A stretch of 7,356 nt of DNA from Gemmatimonadota bacterium (GTDB taxonomy: Bacteria; Gemmatimonadota; Gemmatimonadetes; Gemmatimonadales; Gemmatimonadaceae), in NCBI GenBank assembly GCA_003222065.1, contig QHUV01000125.1, positions 1-7,356 of the forward strand. Reading direction: 5' to 3'. Of the stretch, positions 1-6,127 are shown one piece after another. Both the position numbers and the translations under genes were made by a program. The notes under the pieces were generated by a model. That model did no database searches, was not told where the DNA came from, and saw only the letters and a list, made by a program, of their open reading frames with translations. Positions within the stretch are counted from its first letter, which is position 1. Each line of letters begins with the position of its first letter.

Positions 1-279
1 GGCCTCGGTCGCGATGGTGATCGAATCGAAGCTTCGGATTCCCCTCGCCACCGCGGCGGCGACGGCGCTTCGTTCGGCACAGATGCCTGCGGGAAAGGAC
101 GCGTTCTCGACGTTGCACCCTTCCGTGACGCTGCCATCGGCGCCGAGCAGTGCCGCGCCGACACGAAATTGCGAGTACGGCGCGTATGCGCGGGCCATGG
201 CACCCAGGGCTCGCTCGCGCAGCATCGTCATCACGCGGTCGCCCCGCGTGTCGACGATCGACGACTGGTCGCTTGCCAT
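1..279 (-). CDS. cdd: Cytidine deaminase, N-terminal part (runs off left edge)
   Basis: Hydrolytic deamination of cytidine and deoxycytidine to uridine and deoxyuridine, a cytosolic pyrimidine-salvage enzyme that binds one zinc. The 93 visible residues hold the family's N-terminal half: the AYAPYSQFRVGAAL segment at about residues 31-44, the substrate-binding N-V-E-N at 56-59, and the zinc/catalytic CAE triad (Cys67, Glu69) in GICAERSAV. The second zinc motif (PCxxC) lies beyond the edge. The start at 279 leaves one base after the deoB stop (TAG, 281-283), so the two genes are almost certainly co-transcribed. Met17 and Met19 are alternative starts that would give a more typical N-terminus, and no strong Shine-Dalgarno separates the choices. 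Cdd and DeoB act in the same nucleoside-catabolism pathway, which supports both calls. Confidence 0.9.
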   Translation of the reverse strand, partial: MASDQSSIVDTRGDRVMTMLRERALGAMARAYAPYSQFRVGAALLGADGSVTEGCNVENASFPAGICAERSAVAAAVARGIRSFDSITIATEA

Positions 280-280
280 C

Positions 281-1447
281 CTATGCGGCCAACAGCGTCT
301 CGAGGAACGACGTACCCGCGCCGGAAAACGGGACCGCGAACCACTCGGCGACCGTCGCACCGAGGTCGGAGAACGTCTCCCGTCGGCCGATGGTCACGCC
401 GACGACGCGTTGACCGAGGCCGAGCAGCGGCACGCATTCGCGCGCGTGATCGGTCGATGGCGTCGTTGGATCGTTGCCGTGGTCGGCGGTGATGAAGAGC
501 AGATCGTCCTCCCGCATCGCGGACAGGAATGATGGCAGGGCGGCATCGAAGTCGCGCAATGCCTGGTAGAACCCCGGAACATCGTTCCGGTGCCCAAATT
601 GCTGGTCGAAATCTACAAGGTTGGCGAAAAGCAACCCACTCTCGGCGTGCTCGATCCAGCTTCGGATCGCGACGATGCCGTCCGCATTGCTTGCCGTATG
701 CCGCGACTCGATTCCGCGCCCGGCAAAAAGGTCATCCACTTTCCCGACACCCTCGCGCGCGATCCCGCGAGAGGCGAGCGCGTCAAGAAGCGTTGGCGGC
801 GGCGCGATCGAAAAATCGCGACGATTCTTCGTCCGCGAGTACCCGCCTTCGTGTCCGACAAACGGCCGTGCAATCACGCGCGAGACGTCGTGCGGCGCGA
901 CGAGTATTTCGCGGGCAATCTGACAGCCGGCGTAGAGCTCCGAGAGCGGGACCACTTCCTCGTGCGCCGCGACTTGAAAAACAGAGTCGGCGGAAGTGTA
1001 GAGGATCCAGGCGCCCGTGCGCTCATGCTCGGCGCCAAAACGATCGATGATTGCCGTTCCGCTGCCGGTCACGTTGCCGATCACTCCGCGCCCGGTGCGC
1101 TCGGCGAATGCGCGCACGAGAGCCGCGGGGAAGCCGTGCGGATAGGTTGGGAAGGGACGCTCGAGCTGTATGCCGGCGATCTCCCAGTGGCCAGTGGTGC
1201 TGTCCTTCCCCGCCGAATGCGGCACCATGAGGCCCCATGCCCCGATCGGCTTGCGCACGGACGGCATCCCCGCGAGCGGCGCGATGTTGCCCAAGCCGGC
1301 GCGCTGCAGGTTGGGAAGCTGCAATCCGCCCACGGCCCGCGAGATATTGCCAAGCGTGTCGCTGCCGGCGTCGCCGTACGCGTCCGCGTCCGGCGCGGCA
1401 CCGATGCCGACCCCGTCGAGGACGAGAATGATTGCGCGTTTGCTCAT
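281..1447 (-). CDS. deoB: Phosphopentomutase
   Basis: Interconverts (deoxy)ribose 1-phosphate and 5-phosphate, linking nucleoside phosphorolysis to central metabolism. It is a cytosolic di-manganese enzyme of the alkaline phosphatase superfamily. The protein is 388 residues, the normal family length. Visible active-site elements are Asp11 in LVLDGVGIG, the phosphorylated threonine Thr85 in GKDSTTGHWE, Asp281 and His286 in VDFDQQFGHR, Asp322-His323 in TADHGND, and His334 in TDHARE. The DeoB cap domain lies between about 100 and 215. I chose the ATG at 1447 because homologues start just before this first beta strand; the frame stays open to 1504, but that extension runs into the duplicated segment. 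The ATG overlaps the stop of an upstream reading frame (ATGA, 1447-1444), a sign of translational coupling. Its original upstream neighbour has been replaced by the inverted segment starting at 1483. Confidence 0.95.
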   Translation of the reverse strand: MSKRAIILVLDGVGIGAAPDADAYGDAGSDTLGNISRAVGGLQLPNLQRAGLGNIAPLAGMPSVRKPIGAWGLMVPHSAGKDSTTGHWEIAGIQLERPFPTYPHGFPAALVRAFAERTGRGVIGNVTGSGTAIIDRFGAEHERTGAWILYTSADSVFQVAAHEEVVPLSELYAGCQIAREILVAPHDVSRVIARPFVGHEGGYSRTKNRRDFSIAPPPTLLDALASRGIAREGVGKVDDLFAGRGIESRHTASNADGIVAIRSWIEHAESGLLFANLVDFDQQFGHRNDVPGFYQALRDFDAALPSFLSAMREDDLLFITADHGNDPTTPSTDHARECVPLLGLGQRVVGVTIGRRETFSDLGATVAEWFAVPFSGAGTSFLETLLAA

Positions 1448-1482
1448 CGCTGCTCGTCCGGCGAGCCGTCGGCGACGAACCG
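1444..1482 (-). pseudogene. 3' tail of the gene originally upstream of deoB, probably alr
   Basis: In the frame that ends with TGA at 1446-1444, overlapping the deoB ATG by 4 bases, the 39 bases between deoB and the duplicated segment read RFVADGSPDEQR-stop. A short hydrophilic tail after an R-[FY]-V element is how many alanine racemases end (…RVPR-R-[YF]-V…). The truncated alr on the same strand, just beyond the inserted segment, lacks exactly such an end. I infer that this is the remaining 3' end of alr and that alr, deoB and cdd once formed one operon. The inference rests on 12 residues plus context; another upstream gene is possible. Confidence 0.5.
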
Positions 1483-1529
1483 ATCGCAATCGTGAGGAGG
1501 CCAAGGACGAGCCTCGATCGCAGGGTCAT
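1483..1529 (-). pseudogene. Duplicated 5' end of the histidine kinase gene (47 nt)
   Basis: This is the first 15 codons plus 2 bases of the kinase that starts at 6311 (MTLRSRLVLGLLTIA), copied in inverted orientation. At 1483 the frame leaves kinase sequence, reads briefly through the deoB upstream DNA, and then runs out of frame across deoB to 1023. It should encode nothing useful. Its significance is that the kinase translation start and upstream DNA now point toward deoB, 36 bp away. Confidence 0.85.
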
Positions 1530-1712
1530 TTCGTGGCGCTTTGGCGGTGCGAGGGTTACGCGCGAACAGTTGCAAGTCCGGCGCCGTGGGCGCGAGATGC
1601 ACTTCGTGCGGGCTACAAATGCGATCCCCAGCCGTGTAGCCTATCTCGATCCGTCACAGCCAGGTGTACTCCCACGTCACAGCCATCCGTCCTTTCGAAC
1701 CCGCCCGGCTCC
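1530..1712. promoter_or_regulatory. Duplicated asnS/kinase divergent intergenic region
   Basis: An exact inverted copy of 6128-6310, the DNA between the divergent asnS and kinase genes, which should hold promoters for both. In this position the asnS-side promoter reads right into the truncated asnS, and the kinase-side promoter reads left into deoB and cdd. It carries the same small elements as the original: the 7-bp inverted repeat TGTAGCC/GGCTACA's counterpart at 1611-1641 and the two 11-bp direct repeats (1652-1662, 1675-1685). No convincing -35/-10 pair could be assigned by eye, so promoter activity is inferred from gene arrangement only. Confidence 0.5.
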
Positions 1713-2672
1713 ATTCACGACTTCATACCTCGAATCGCCGAGCTCCGCGACTACGTCGGCTCGACGGTGACGTTGCACGGCTGGATCACGCACCTCAGGT
1801 CGTCGGGCAAGGTCGCGTTCGCCGTCATTCGAGACGGAACCGGAATCGCGCAAGCGGTTTTCGTGAAGACCGCGCTGCCGGCTGAGGTGTGGCAGCGGTT
1901 TGCGTCACTGACCCTGGAGACGTCGGTGATGGTTCGCGGCGAGGTGCGCGCGGATGCCCGGGCGCCGGGCGGATTCGAGATCTCCGTCGCCGACCTCGAG
2001 ATCATCGGCCCGAGTCCGCTGGACTATCCGATACAGCCGAAGGAGCACGGAATCGATTTCCTCCTCGATCACCGGCACTTCTGGCTCCGCAGCAATCGGC
2101 AGCGCGCGATCTTCCTGGTCCGGAATGAGATCGAGCAGGCGATCCACGATTTCTTCTACGAGCGTGGTTTCCTCCGCATCGACACCCCGATTCTTACGGC
2201 GGCCATTGGAGAGCGTAGCGGTCTTTTCGAGACTGACTACTTCGAGGAAGGGAAGGCGTACCTCGCGCAAACCGGCCAGTTATATGGCGAGGCGGCCGCC
2301 GCGGCGTTCGGAAAAATCTATACGTTCGGCCCGACCTTTCGCGCGGAGAAATCCAAGACGCGGCGTCATCTCACCGAATTCTGGATGATCGAGCCGGAGG
2401 TCGCCTGGTATGATTCGGCCGCCAACATGCGGCTGCAGGAAGATTTTGTGTCATATCTCGTGAGGCGCGCGCTGGATCGGTGCGCGGACTCACTCAAGGT
2501 CCTCGAACGCGACGTCACAAAACTCGAGGCCGTGAAGCCGCCATTCGTGCGGCTCGACTACTCGGAAGCCGTCGAGATCGTGCGGCAGAAAGGCAGCGTC
2601 ACGACGCCGACGACGCGGGCGCGCTTCCCTCGCACGAGGACAATTCCAATATTGCTCAACGCCCGCCGGTAG
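1713..2672 (+). pseudogene. asnS: Asparaginyl-tRNA synthetase, truncated duplicate
   Basis: The first 298 codons are identical to the intact asnS on the opposite strand at right, ending at GSVTT (2606). The frame then continues for 21 unrelated codons, antisense to alr, to a stop at 2670-2672. It retains the N-terminal OB-fold anticodon-binding domain, class II motif 1 and motif 2 (FRAEKSKTRRHLTEF). It lacks about 135 C-terminal residues, including motif 3 (GFGLGLERT), which contributes the ATP-binding arginine, so it cannot be an active synthetase. The start is taken as the ATT equivalent to the start used for the intact copy. It converges on the broken 3' end of alr and, if transcribed, would make RNA antisense to alr. 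Confidence 0.9.
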
Positions 2673-3493
2673 CCGTCCGCGTAACCGAGGGCCAGCGTGG
2701 CGATACGTCGCCGCGAGTCCGCCCGATAAGTAGCGTCGTAGCTGACCGTGTCGCCGACGTCGATCACCCGGAGGTCGACAACGCGCGCCCGCAACGCGAC
2801 GACTGGATCCGGCGTGATCTCCTCGCCCTCCCCTGATGCGACGCCATAGAGAAAGATGCCGGGGCGCGCCACCGTCCATTGTCGCGCGGCGTCGCGGCCA
2901 TGGCGCGCGATCGCCGGGCTGTTCTCGGCGTGCACCATCTTCGGTTGCACCGGCAGGGCGGCGAGGACCTGAGCGAATCGCTCCTCCTGCGTCCGACGCG
3001 ATCCGTCGTTTAGCTGCGCCGAGTGAAAATGAGTAAACACTCCTTGTGGTGGCGAGGACGCGATGGCGGTGTGGATCGAGCCGACGTCGCGCCAGGACAC
3101 ACCGGCGCGATTCATTCCCGTGTCGATCGCGAGATGCCACGGCAGACCGCTGTGCCGCCAGGCGGCGATCGCGTCCGCGCTTCCCAGGGTCGGCGTTAGG
3201 CGAGCGCGTCGGGCCGCGTCGAATTCCTCGATGAGGAGCGGCGTGAAGACGACGATCGGCCGCTCGATCCCGGCTCGACGTAACTCCTCTCCCTCGGTCA
3301 CCGTCGCGACACCGAAGCCCCAGGGGTCGAGCTCCTCCAGGGCGCACGCGACGCGCGTTGCACCGAGGCCGTACGCGTCTGCCTTCACCATTGGCAGAAG
3401 GCGCGCGCCCGTGTGTTCCACGACACGCGCTCCGTTTCGCAGCAACGCGCCCAGGTCGACCTCGACCCAGGCGCGTGTCAGAAGACTATGCAT
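2558..3493 (-). pseudogene. alr: Alanine racemase, C-terminus replaced by inverted asnS sequence
   Basis: Alr is a PLP enzyme that interconverts L- and D-alanine for peptidoglycan. Native sequence runs from the ATG at 3493 to about residue 296 (2607). The last 15 residues before the stop at 2558-2560 are antisense asnS. Visible elements are the PLP lysine Lys37 in PMVKADAYGLG, the PLP-binding TIM barrel to about residue 230, and the second catalytic base Tyr252 in DTVSYDATYRA at the start of the C-terminal beta domain. Missing are about 60-75 residues that normally include the [CT]MD motif next to the active site and the tyrosine-containing end, which shape the dimer active site. The 311-residue product is shorter than the usual 360-385 and is unlikely to work. 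It is divergent from mazG and was probably first in an alr-deoB-cdd operon. Confidence 0.92.
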
Positions 3494-3599
3494 ACACTAT
3501 GATTCGGCGCAGAGATCAGGAGCGCGTGCAGAGCGCGCGCGACTCCACATACGCTCTCTGCCTTCGCGAGTCGCGGAGTATAGGGAAGCCGAGGAGGCC
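3494..3599. promoter_or_regulatory. Divergent alr/mazG intergenic region
   Basis: The 106 bases between the divergent starts of alr and mazG must contain the promoters of both, by arrangement. I see AT-richer patches near each gene (CATACACTATG at 3491-3501 on the alr side, GAGTATAGG at 3576-3584 on the mazG side) that could be -10 regions, but no matching -35 elements, so individual promoters are not called. The mazG ribosome-binding site, GAGGAGG at 3591-3597, is strong but only 2 bases from the ATG at 3600, closer than usual. Confidence 0.5.
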
Positions 3600-4385
3600 A
3601 TGCAAGCGAAACCGACACTTGAGGATACGCTATCACTGATGCGTGACTTGCGGCAGCGCTGCGAGTGGGACGCCGCGCAGACGCATGAATCGCTGCGCCC
3701 ATACCTGATCGAAGAAGCCTATGAGGTAGATGACGCCATTCGTGCCGGTGATGACCGCTTGCTACGCGAAGAGCTGGGCGACCTGTTGCTTCAGGTCTTG
3801 TTCCACTCCGTCGTCGCCGAGGAACGTGGGGCGTTCGATTTTCACGATGTCGCGGAAACATTTCTCACCAAAATGAGGGGACGGCATCCCCATCTCTACG
3901 GCGAGGGTGCGCGGCAACCGTGGGAGCGGATGAAGGCGAGGAAGCGGCCGAGCATCGTCGACGGCTTGCCGGTTGATCTCCCTTCCCTACACCGCGCTTT
4001 TCGCCTCCAGGATCGCGCTGCCGGTGTCGGCTTCGATTGGCCGAACGTCGAAGGCCCAATGGCGAAAGTCGCCGAAGAGCTGACTGAGGTGCGCGAGGAA
4101 ATCTCGTCTCATCCAGGTGTCGAAGCGCGATCGACGGCACCGAACTACGACGAGCACCACCAGCGACTCGAGGATGAACTTGGGGATCTCCTCTTTGCGG
4201 TCGTGAATCTATGTCGTAAGGCAGGAGTGCATCCCGCGCTCGCACTCGATCGCGCGAACCTCAAGTTCGCCCGCCGCTTTCGGCAGGTCGAGCAATTGGC
4301 CGCCGAGCGTGGCATACAGGTCGGCAGCGCGACGTTGGAGGAGCTGGATCGGATTTGGGATGAGGTCAAAGAAGGCGAAGAGTAG
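3600..4385 (+). CDS. mazG: Nucleoside triphosphate pyrophosphohydrolase MazG
   Basis: Hydrolyses nucleoside triphosphates to monophosphate and pyrophosphate. In cytosolic house-cleaning it removes non-canonical nucleotides, and in E. coli it also affects ppGpp levels. The product is 261 residues, matching the usual two-domain MazG of about 260. The first MazG domain has the typical opening CEWDAAQTHESLRPYLIEEA followed by the metal-binding pattern EExxE…ELGDLLLQVLFH at about residues 40-75. The second has EELTEVREEI and LEDELGDLLFAVVNL at about 160-210, repeating the acidic EExxE…ExxD magnesium sites. The frame is open far upstream, but the ATG at 3600 has a GAGGAGG just before it and gives the family N-terminus; a second Met (residue 14) is a weaker alternative. 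It is divergent from alr and converges with asnS across the foldback element. Confidence 0.95.
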   Translation: MQAKPTLEDTLSLMRDLRQRCEWDAAQTHESLRPYLIEEAYEVDDAIRAGDDRLLREELGDLLLQVLFHSVVAEERGAFDFHDVAETFLTKMRGRHPHLYGEGARQPWERMKARKRPSIVDGLPVDLPSLHRAFRLQDRAAGVGFDWPNVEGPMAKVAEELTEVREEISSHPGVEARSTAPNYDEHHQRLEDELGDLLFAVVNLCRKAGVHPALALDRANLKFARRFRQVEQLAAERGIQVGSATLEELDRIWDEVKEGEE

Positions 4386-4392
4386 GTCACTC

Positions 4393-4789
4393 TCAATTCA
4401 ACAGCGTCAGCGCGGACGAACACGGACAAAAGACACGGACTGACACGGACTGACACGGACTAAACCATAACGGCTTGATCACGGATTCCACGGATCCAAC
4501 GGATTGCCCTGATCTGTTCCGTGACGATGACAACTCCACGGGCAACGAGCCCGCACGATTTTTCTTTGCGAACGACGTCGGGAAGCTCCTCGCGGCGCAC
4601 CTGACCGGTGTGCCGTACCAAAAGCATCGTCCGGGCTCGTTGCGGGCGGAGGCGTAGTCGAAGCGGAGCAATGGGTGATATCTGTTTTGAATCCGGGAAA
4701 TCCGTGATGAAGCTGTTGTCGCTCTTTCGTCCGCGTTCGTCCGTGCGGTGTTGTCCGTGTTTGTCCGCGCTAAAACGCTGTTGAATTGA
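4393..4789. repeat. Foldback (near-palindromic) intergenic element, MITE-like
   Basis: A ~397-bp sequence, eight bases after the mazG stop, whose halves are imperfect reverse complements of each other over about 165 bases per arm. The ends match best: TCAATTCAACAGCG at 4393-4406 and its complement at 4776-4789, then AGCGCGGAC-AACACGGACAA matches across a 2-base indel and one mismatch. Further in, TCACGGATT-C-CGGAT (from 4489) pairs with 4695-4713, and CAACGAGCCC (4543-4552) pairs with GGGCTCGTTG (4633-4642). The arms are rich in CGGAC words. No protein is recognisable inside; the short frames on both strands look alike because of the symmetry. It lies between the convergent 3' ends of mazG and asnS, where a long RNA hairpin could act as a two-way terminator. 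ACGGAC-rich intergenic repeats of this look occur in some environmental phyla, but I cannot name the family. Confidence 0.75.
4431..4460. repeat. Three tandem 10-bp units, (TG)ACACGGAC
   Basis: AGACACGGAC followed by two exact copies of TGACACGGAC, in the left arm of the foldback element. The right arm has diverged counterparts (CCGTGCGG, CCGCGTTCGTCCG, at 4729-4748). Such short CGGAC units repeated in opposite orientations suggest the element grew from a repeated decamer. The units are directly adjacent without spacers, so this is not CRISPR. Confidence 0.8.
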
Positions 4790-4825
4790 ACCGGATCAGG
4801 GTCGGGCTCTTCGCTCGAATCACCA

Positions 4826-6127
4826 TCAAGGCTTCAACCGATGCATCATCCGGGGAAATGCGATGGCCTCTCGGATGTGCTGTAATCCGCAGATCCACGC
4901 GACAGTCCGCTCGAGGCCGAGACCGAACCCCGAGTGCACGAACGTCCCGTAGCGGCGAAGATCGAGATACCAGTCGTATGCATCCACCGGTAGCCTCTCC
5001 TCTTTGATCCGCCTTACGAGTCGATCGTAGTCGTCCTCTCGCTGGGAACCGCCGATGATCTCCCCGTAGCCTTCTGGCGCGAGGCAGTCGTCACACAAGA
5101 CGGTGCGCGGGTCGGCCGGATTCTCCTTCATGTAAAAAGCCTTCGCCTGCTTTGGGTAATTCATCACGAAGACAGGCTTGTCGTAGTCGGCGACGATGAG
5201 CGCCTCGTCCTCCGCGCCCAGATCCTCGCCCCACGTCGTGACGCTGCCTTTCTGCCGCACGATCTCGACGGCTTCCGAGTAGTCGAGCCGCACGAATGGC
5301 GGCTTCACGGCCTCGAGTTTTGTGACGTCGCGTTCGAGGACCTTGAGTGAGTCCGCGCACCGATCCAGCGCGCGCCTCACGAGATATGACACAAAATCTT
5401 CCTGCAGCCGCATGTTGGCGGCCGAATCATACCAGGCGACCTCCGGCTCGATCATCCAGAATTCGGTGAGATGACGCCGCGTCTTGGATTTCTCCGCGCG
5501 AAAGGTCGGGCCGAACGTATAGATTTTTCCGAACGCCGCGGCGGCCGCCTCGCCATATAACTGGCCGGTTTGCGCGAGGTACGCCTTCCCTTCCTCGAAG
5601 TAGTCAGTCTCGAAAAGACCGCTACGCTCTCCAATGGCCGCCGTAAGAATCGGGGTGTCGATGCGGAGGAAACCACGCTCGTAGAAGAAATCGTGGATCG
5701 CCTGCTCGATCTCATTCCGGACCAGGAAGATCGCGCGCTGCCGATTGCTGCGGAGCCAGAAGTGCCGGTGATCGAGGAGGAAATCGATTCCGTGCTCCTT
5801 CGGCTGTATCGGATAGTCCAGCGGACTCGGGCCGATGATCTCGAGGTCGGCGACGGAGATCTCGAATCCGCCCGGCGCCCGGGCATCCGCGCGCACCTCG
5901 CCGCGAACCATCACCGACGTCTCCAGGGTCAGTGACGCAAACCGCTGCCACACCTCAGCCGGCAGCGCGGTCTTCACGAAAACCGCTTGCGCGATTCCGG
6001 TTCCGTCTCGAATGACGGCGAACGCGACCTTGCCCGACGACCTGAGGTGCGTGATCCAGCCGTGCAACGTCACCGTCGAGCCGACGTAGTCGCGGAGCTC
6101 GGCGATTCGAGGTATGAAGTCGTGAAT
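4826..6127 (-). CDS. asnS: Asparaginyl-tRNA synthetase (intact copy)
   Basis: Charges tRNA-Asn with asparagine in the cytosol. It is a class IIb aminoacyl-tRNA synthetase. Counting from the chosen start it has 433 residues, as expected for the family (about 430-465). The N-terminal OB fold occupies about 12-100 (VTLHGWITHLRSSGKVAF, RDGTG). Motif 1 is around 133-162 (RNEIEQAIHDFFYERGFLRI), motif 2 is FRAEKSKTRRHLTEFWMIEPE at 209-229 (the TEFW context favours AsnRS over AspRS), and motif 3 is GFGLGLERTVAW at 400-411. No ATG, GTG or TTG lies in frame at the expected start. The homology begins at ATT (6125-6127); the nearest standard codon upstream is GTG at 6307, which would add 60 unlikely residues, and the open frame to 6523 overlaps the kinase. 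A GTG at 6176 lies one frame off. The part from 5234 rightward is duplicated at 1483-2606. Confidence 0.93.
   Translation of the reverse strand: MHDFIPRIAELRDYVGSTVTLHGWITHLRSSGKVAFAVIRDGTGIAQAVFVKTALPAEVWQRFASLTLETSVMVRGEVRADARAPGGFEISVADLEIIGPSPLDYPIQPKEHGIDFLLDHRHFWLRSNRQRAIFLVRNEIEQAIHDFFYERGFLRIDTPILTAAIGERSGLFETDYFEEGKAYLAQTGQLYGEAAAAAFGKIYTFGPTFRAEKSKTRRHLTEFWMIEPEVAWYDSAANMRLQEDFVSYLVRRALDRCADSLKVLERDVTKLEAVKPPFVRLDYSEAVEIVRQKGSVTTWGEDLGAEDEALIVADYDKPVFVMNYPKQAKAFYMKENPADPRTVLCDDCLAPEGYGEIIGGSQREDDYDRLVRRIKEERLPVDAYDWYLDLRRYGTFVHSGFGLGLERTVAWICGLQHIREAIAFPRMMHRLKP

Larger units (their letters stand above)
1483..2606. repeat. Left arm of a 1,124-bp inverted duplication
   Basis: This segment is the reverse complement of 5234-6357; position x pairs with 7840-x throughout. 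Stretches compared base by base are identical, and translations in several frames on both strands match along the arm, so there are no indels and I see no substitutions. Outer boundary: the match begins at ATCGCAATCG (1483). To its left the sequence is deoB upstream DNA, whereas the right arm continues into the histidine kinase. Inner boundary: the match ends with GTCACGACG (2598-2606), after which this copy enters alr and the right arm continues into asnS. This arm interrupts genes at both ends, so it is the derived copy. No transposase, flanking target duplication or terminal repeat is visible at its ends. Confidence 0.97.

Noticed and set aside
1023..1529. A 168-codon minus-strand protein beginning like the kinase
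   Set aside because: Only the first 15 codons are kinase; after 1483 the frame is an out-of-frame reading of deoB rich in arginine.
1483..2606. Insertion sequence or transposon as explanation of the duplicated arm
   Set aside because: It contains only asnS, intergenic and kinase-start sequence. There is no transposase, terminal inverted repeat or target duplication at either boundary.
1170..2672. A single 500-codon plus-strand gene spanning deoB and the truncated asnS
   Set aside because: The first ~180 codons are antisense to deoB and to the duplicated intergenic region. Only 1713-2606 is asnS, and the last 21 codons are antisense alr.
3063..3599. An N-terminal extension of MazG
   Set aside because: It is antisense to alr and precedes a good ribosome-binding site. 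MazG has normal length from 3600.
4431..4460. CRISPR-like repeats
   Set aside because: Three adjacent 10-base units without spacers, and no cas genes.
4475..4657. A small protein inside the foldback element
   Set aside because: No ribosome-binding site, no recognisable domain, and the similar frames on both strands follow from the palindrome.
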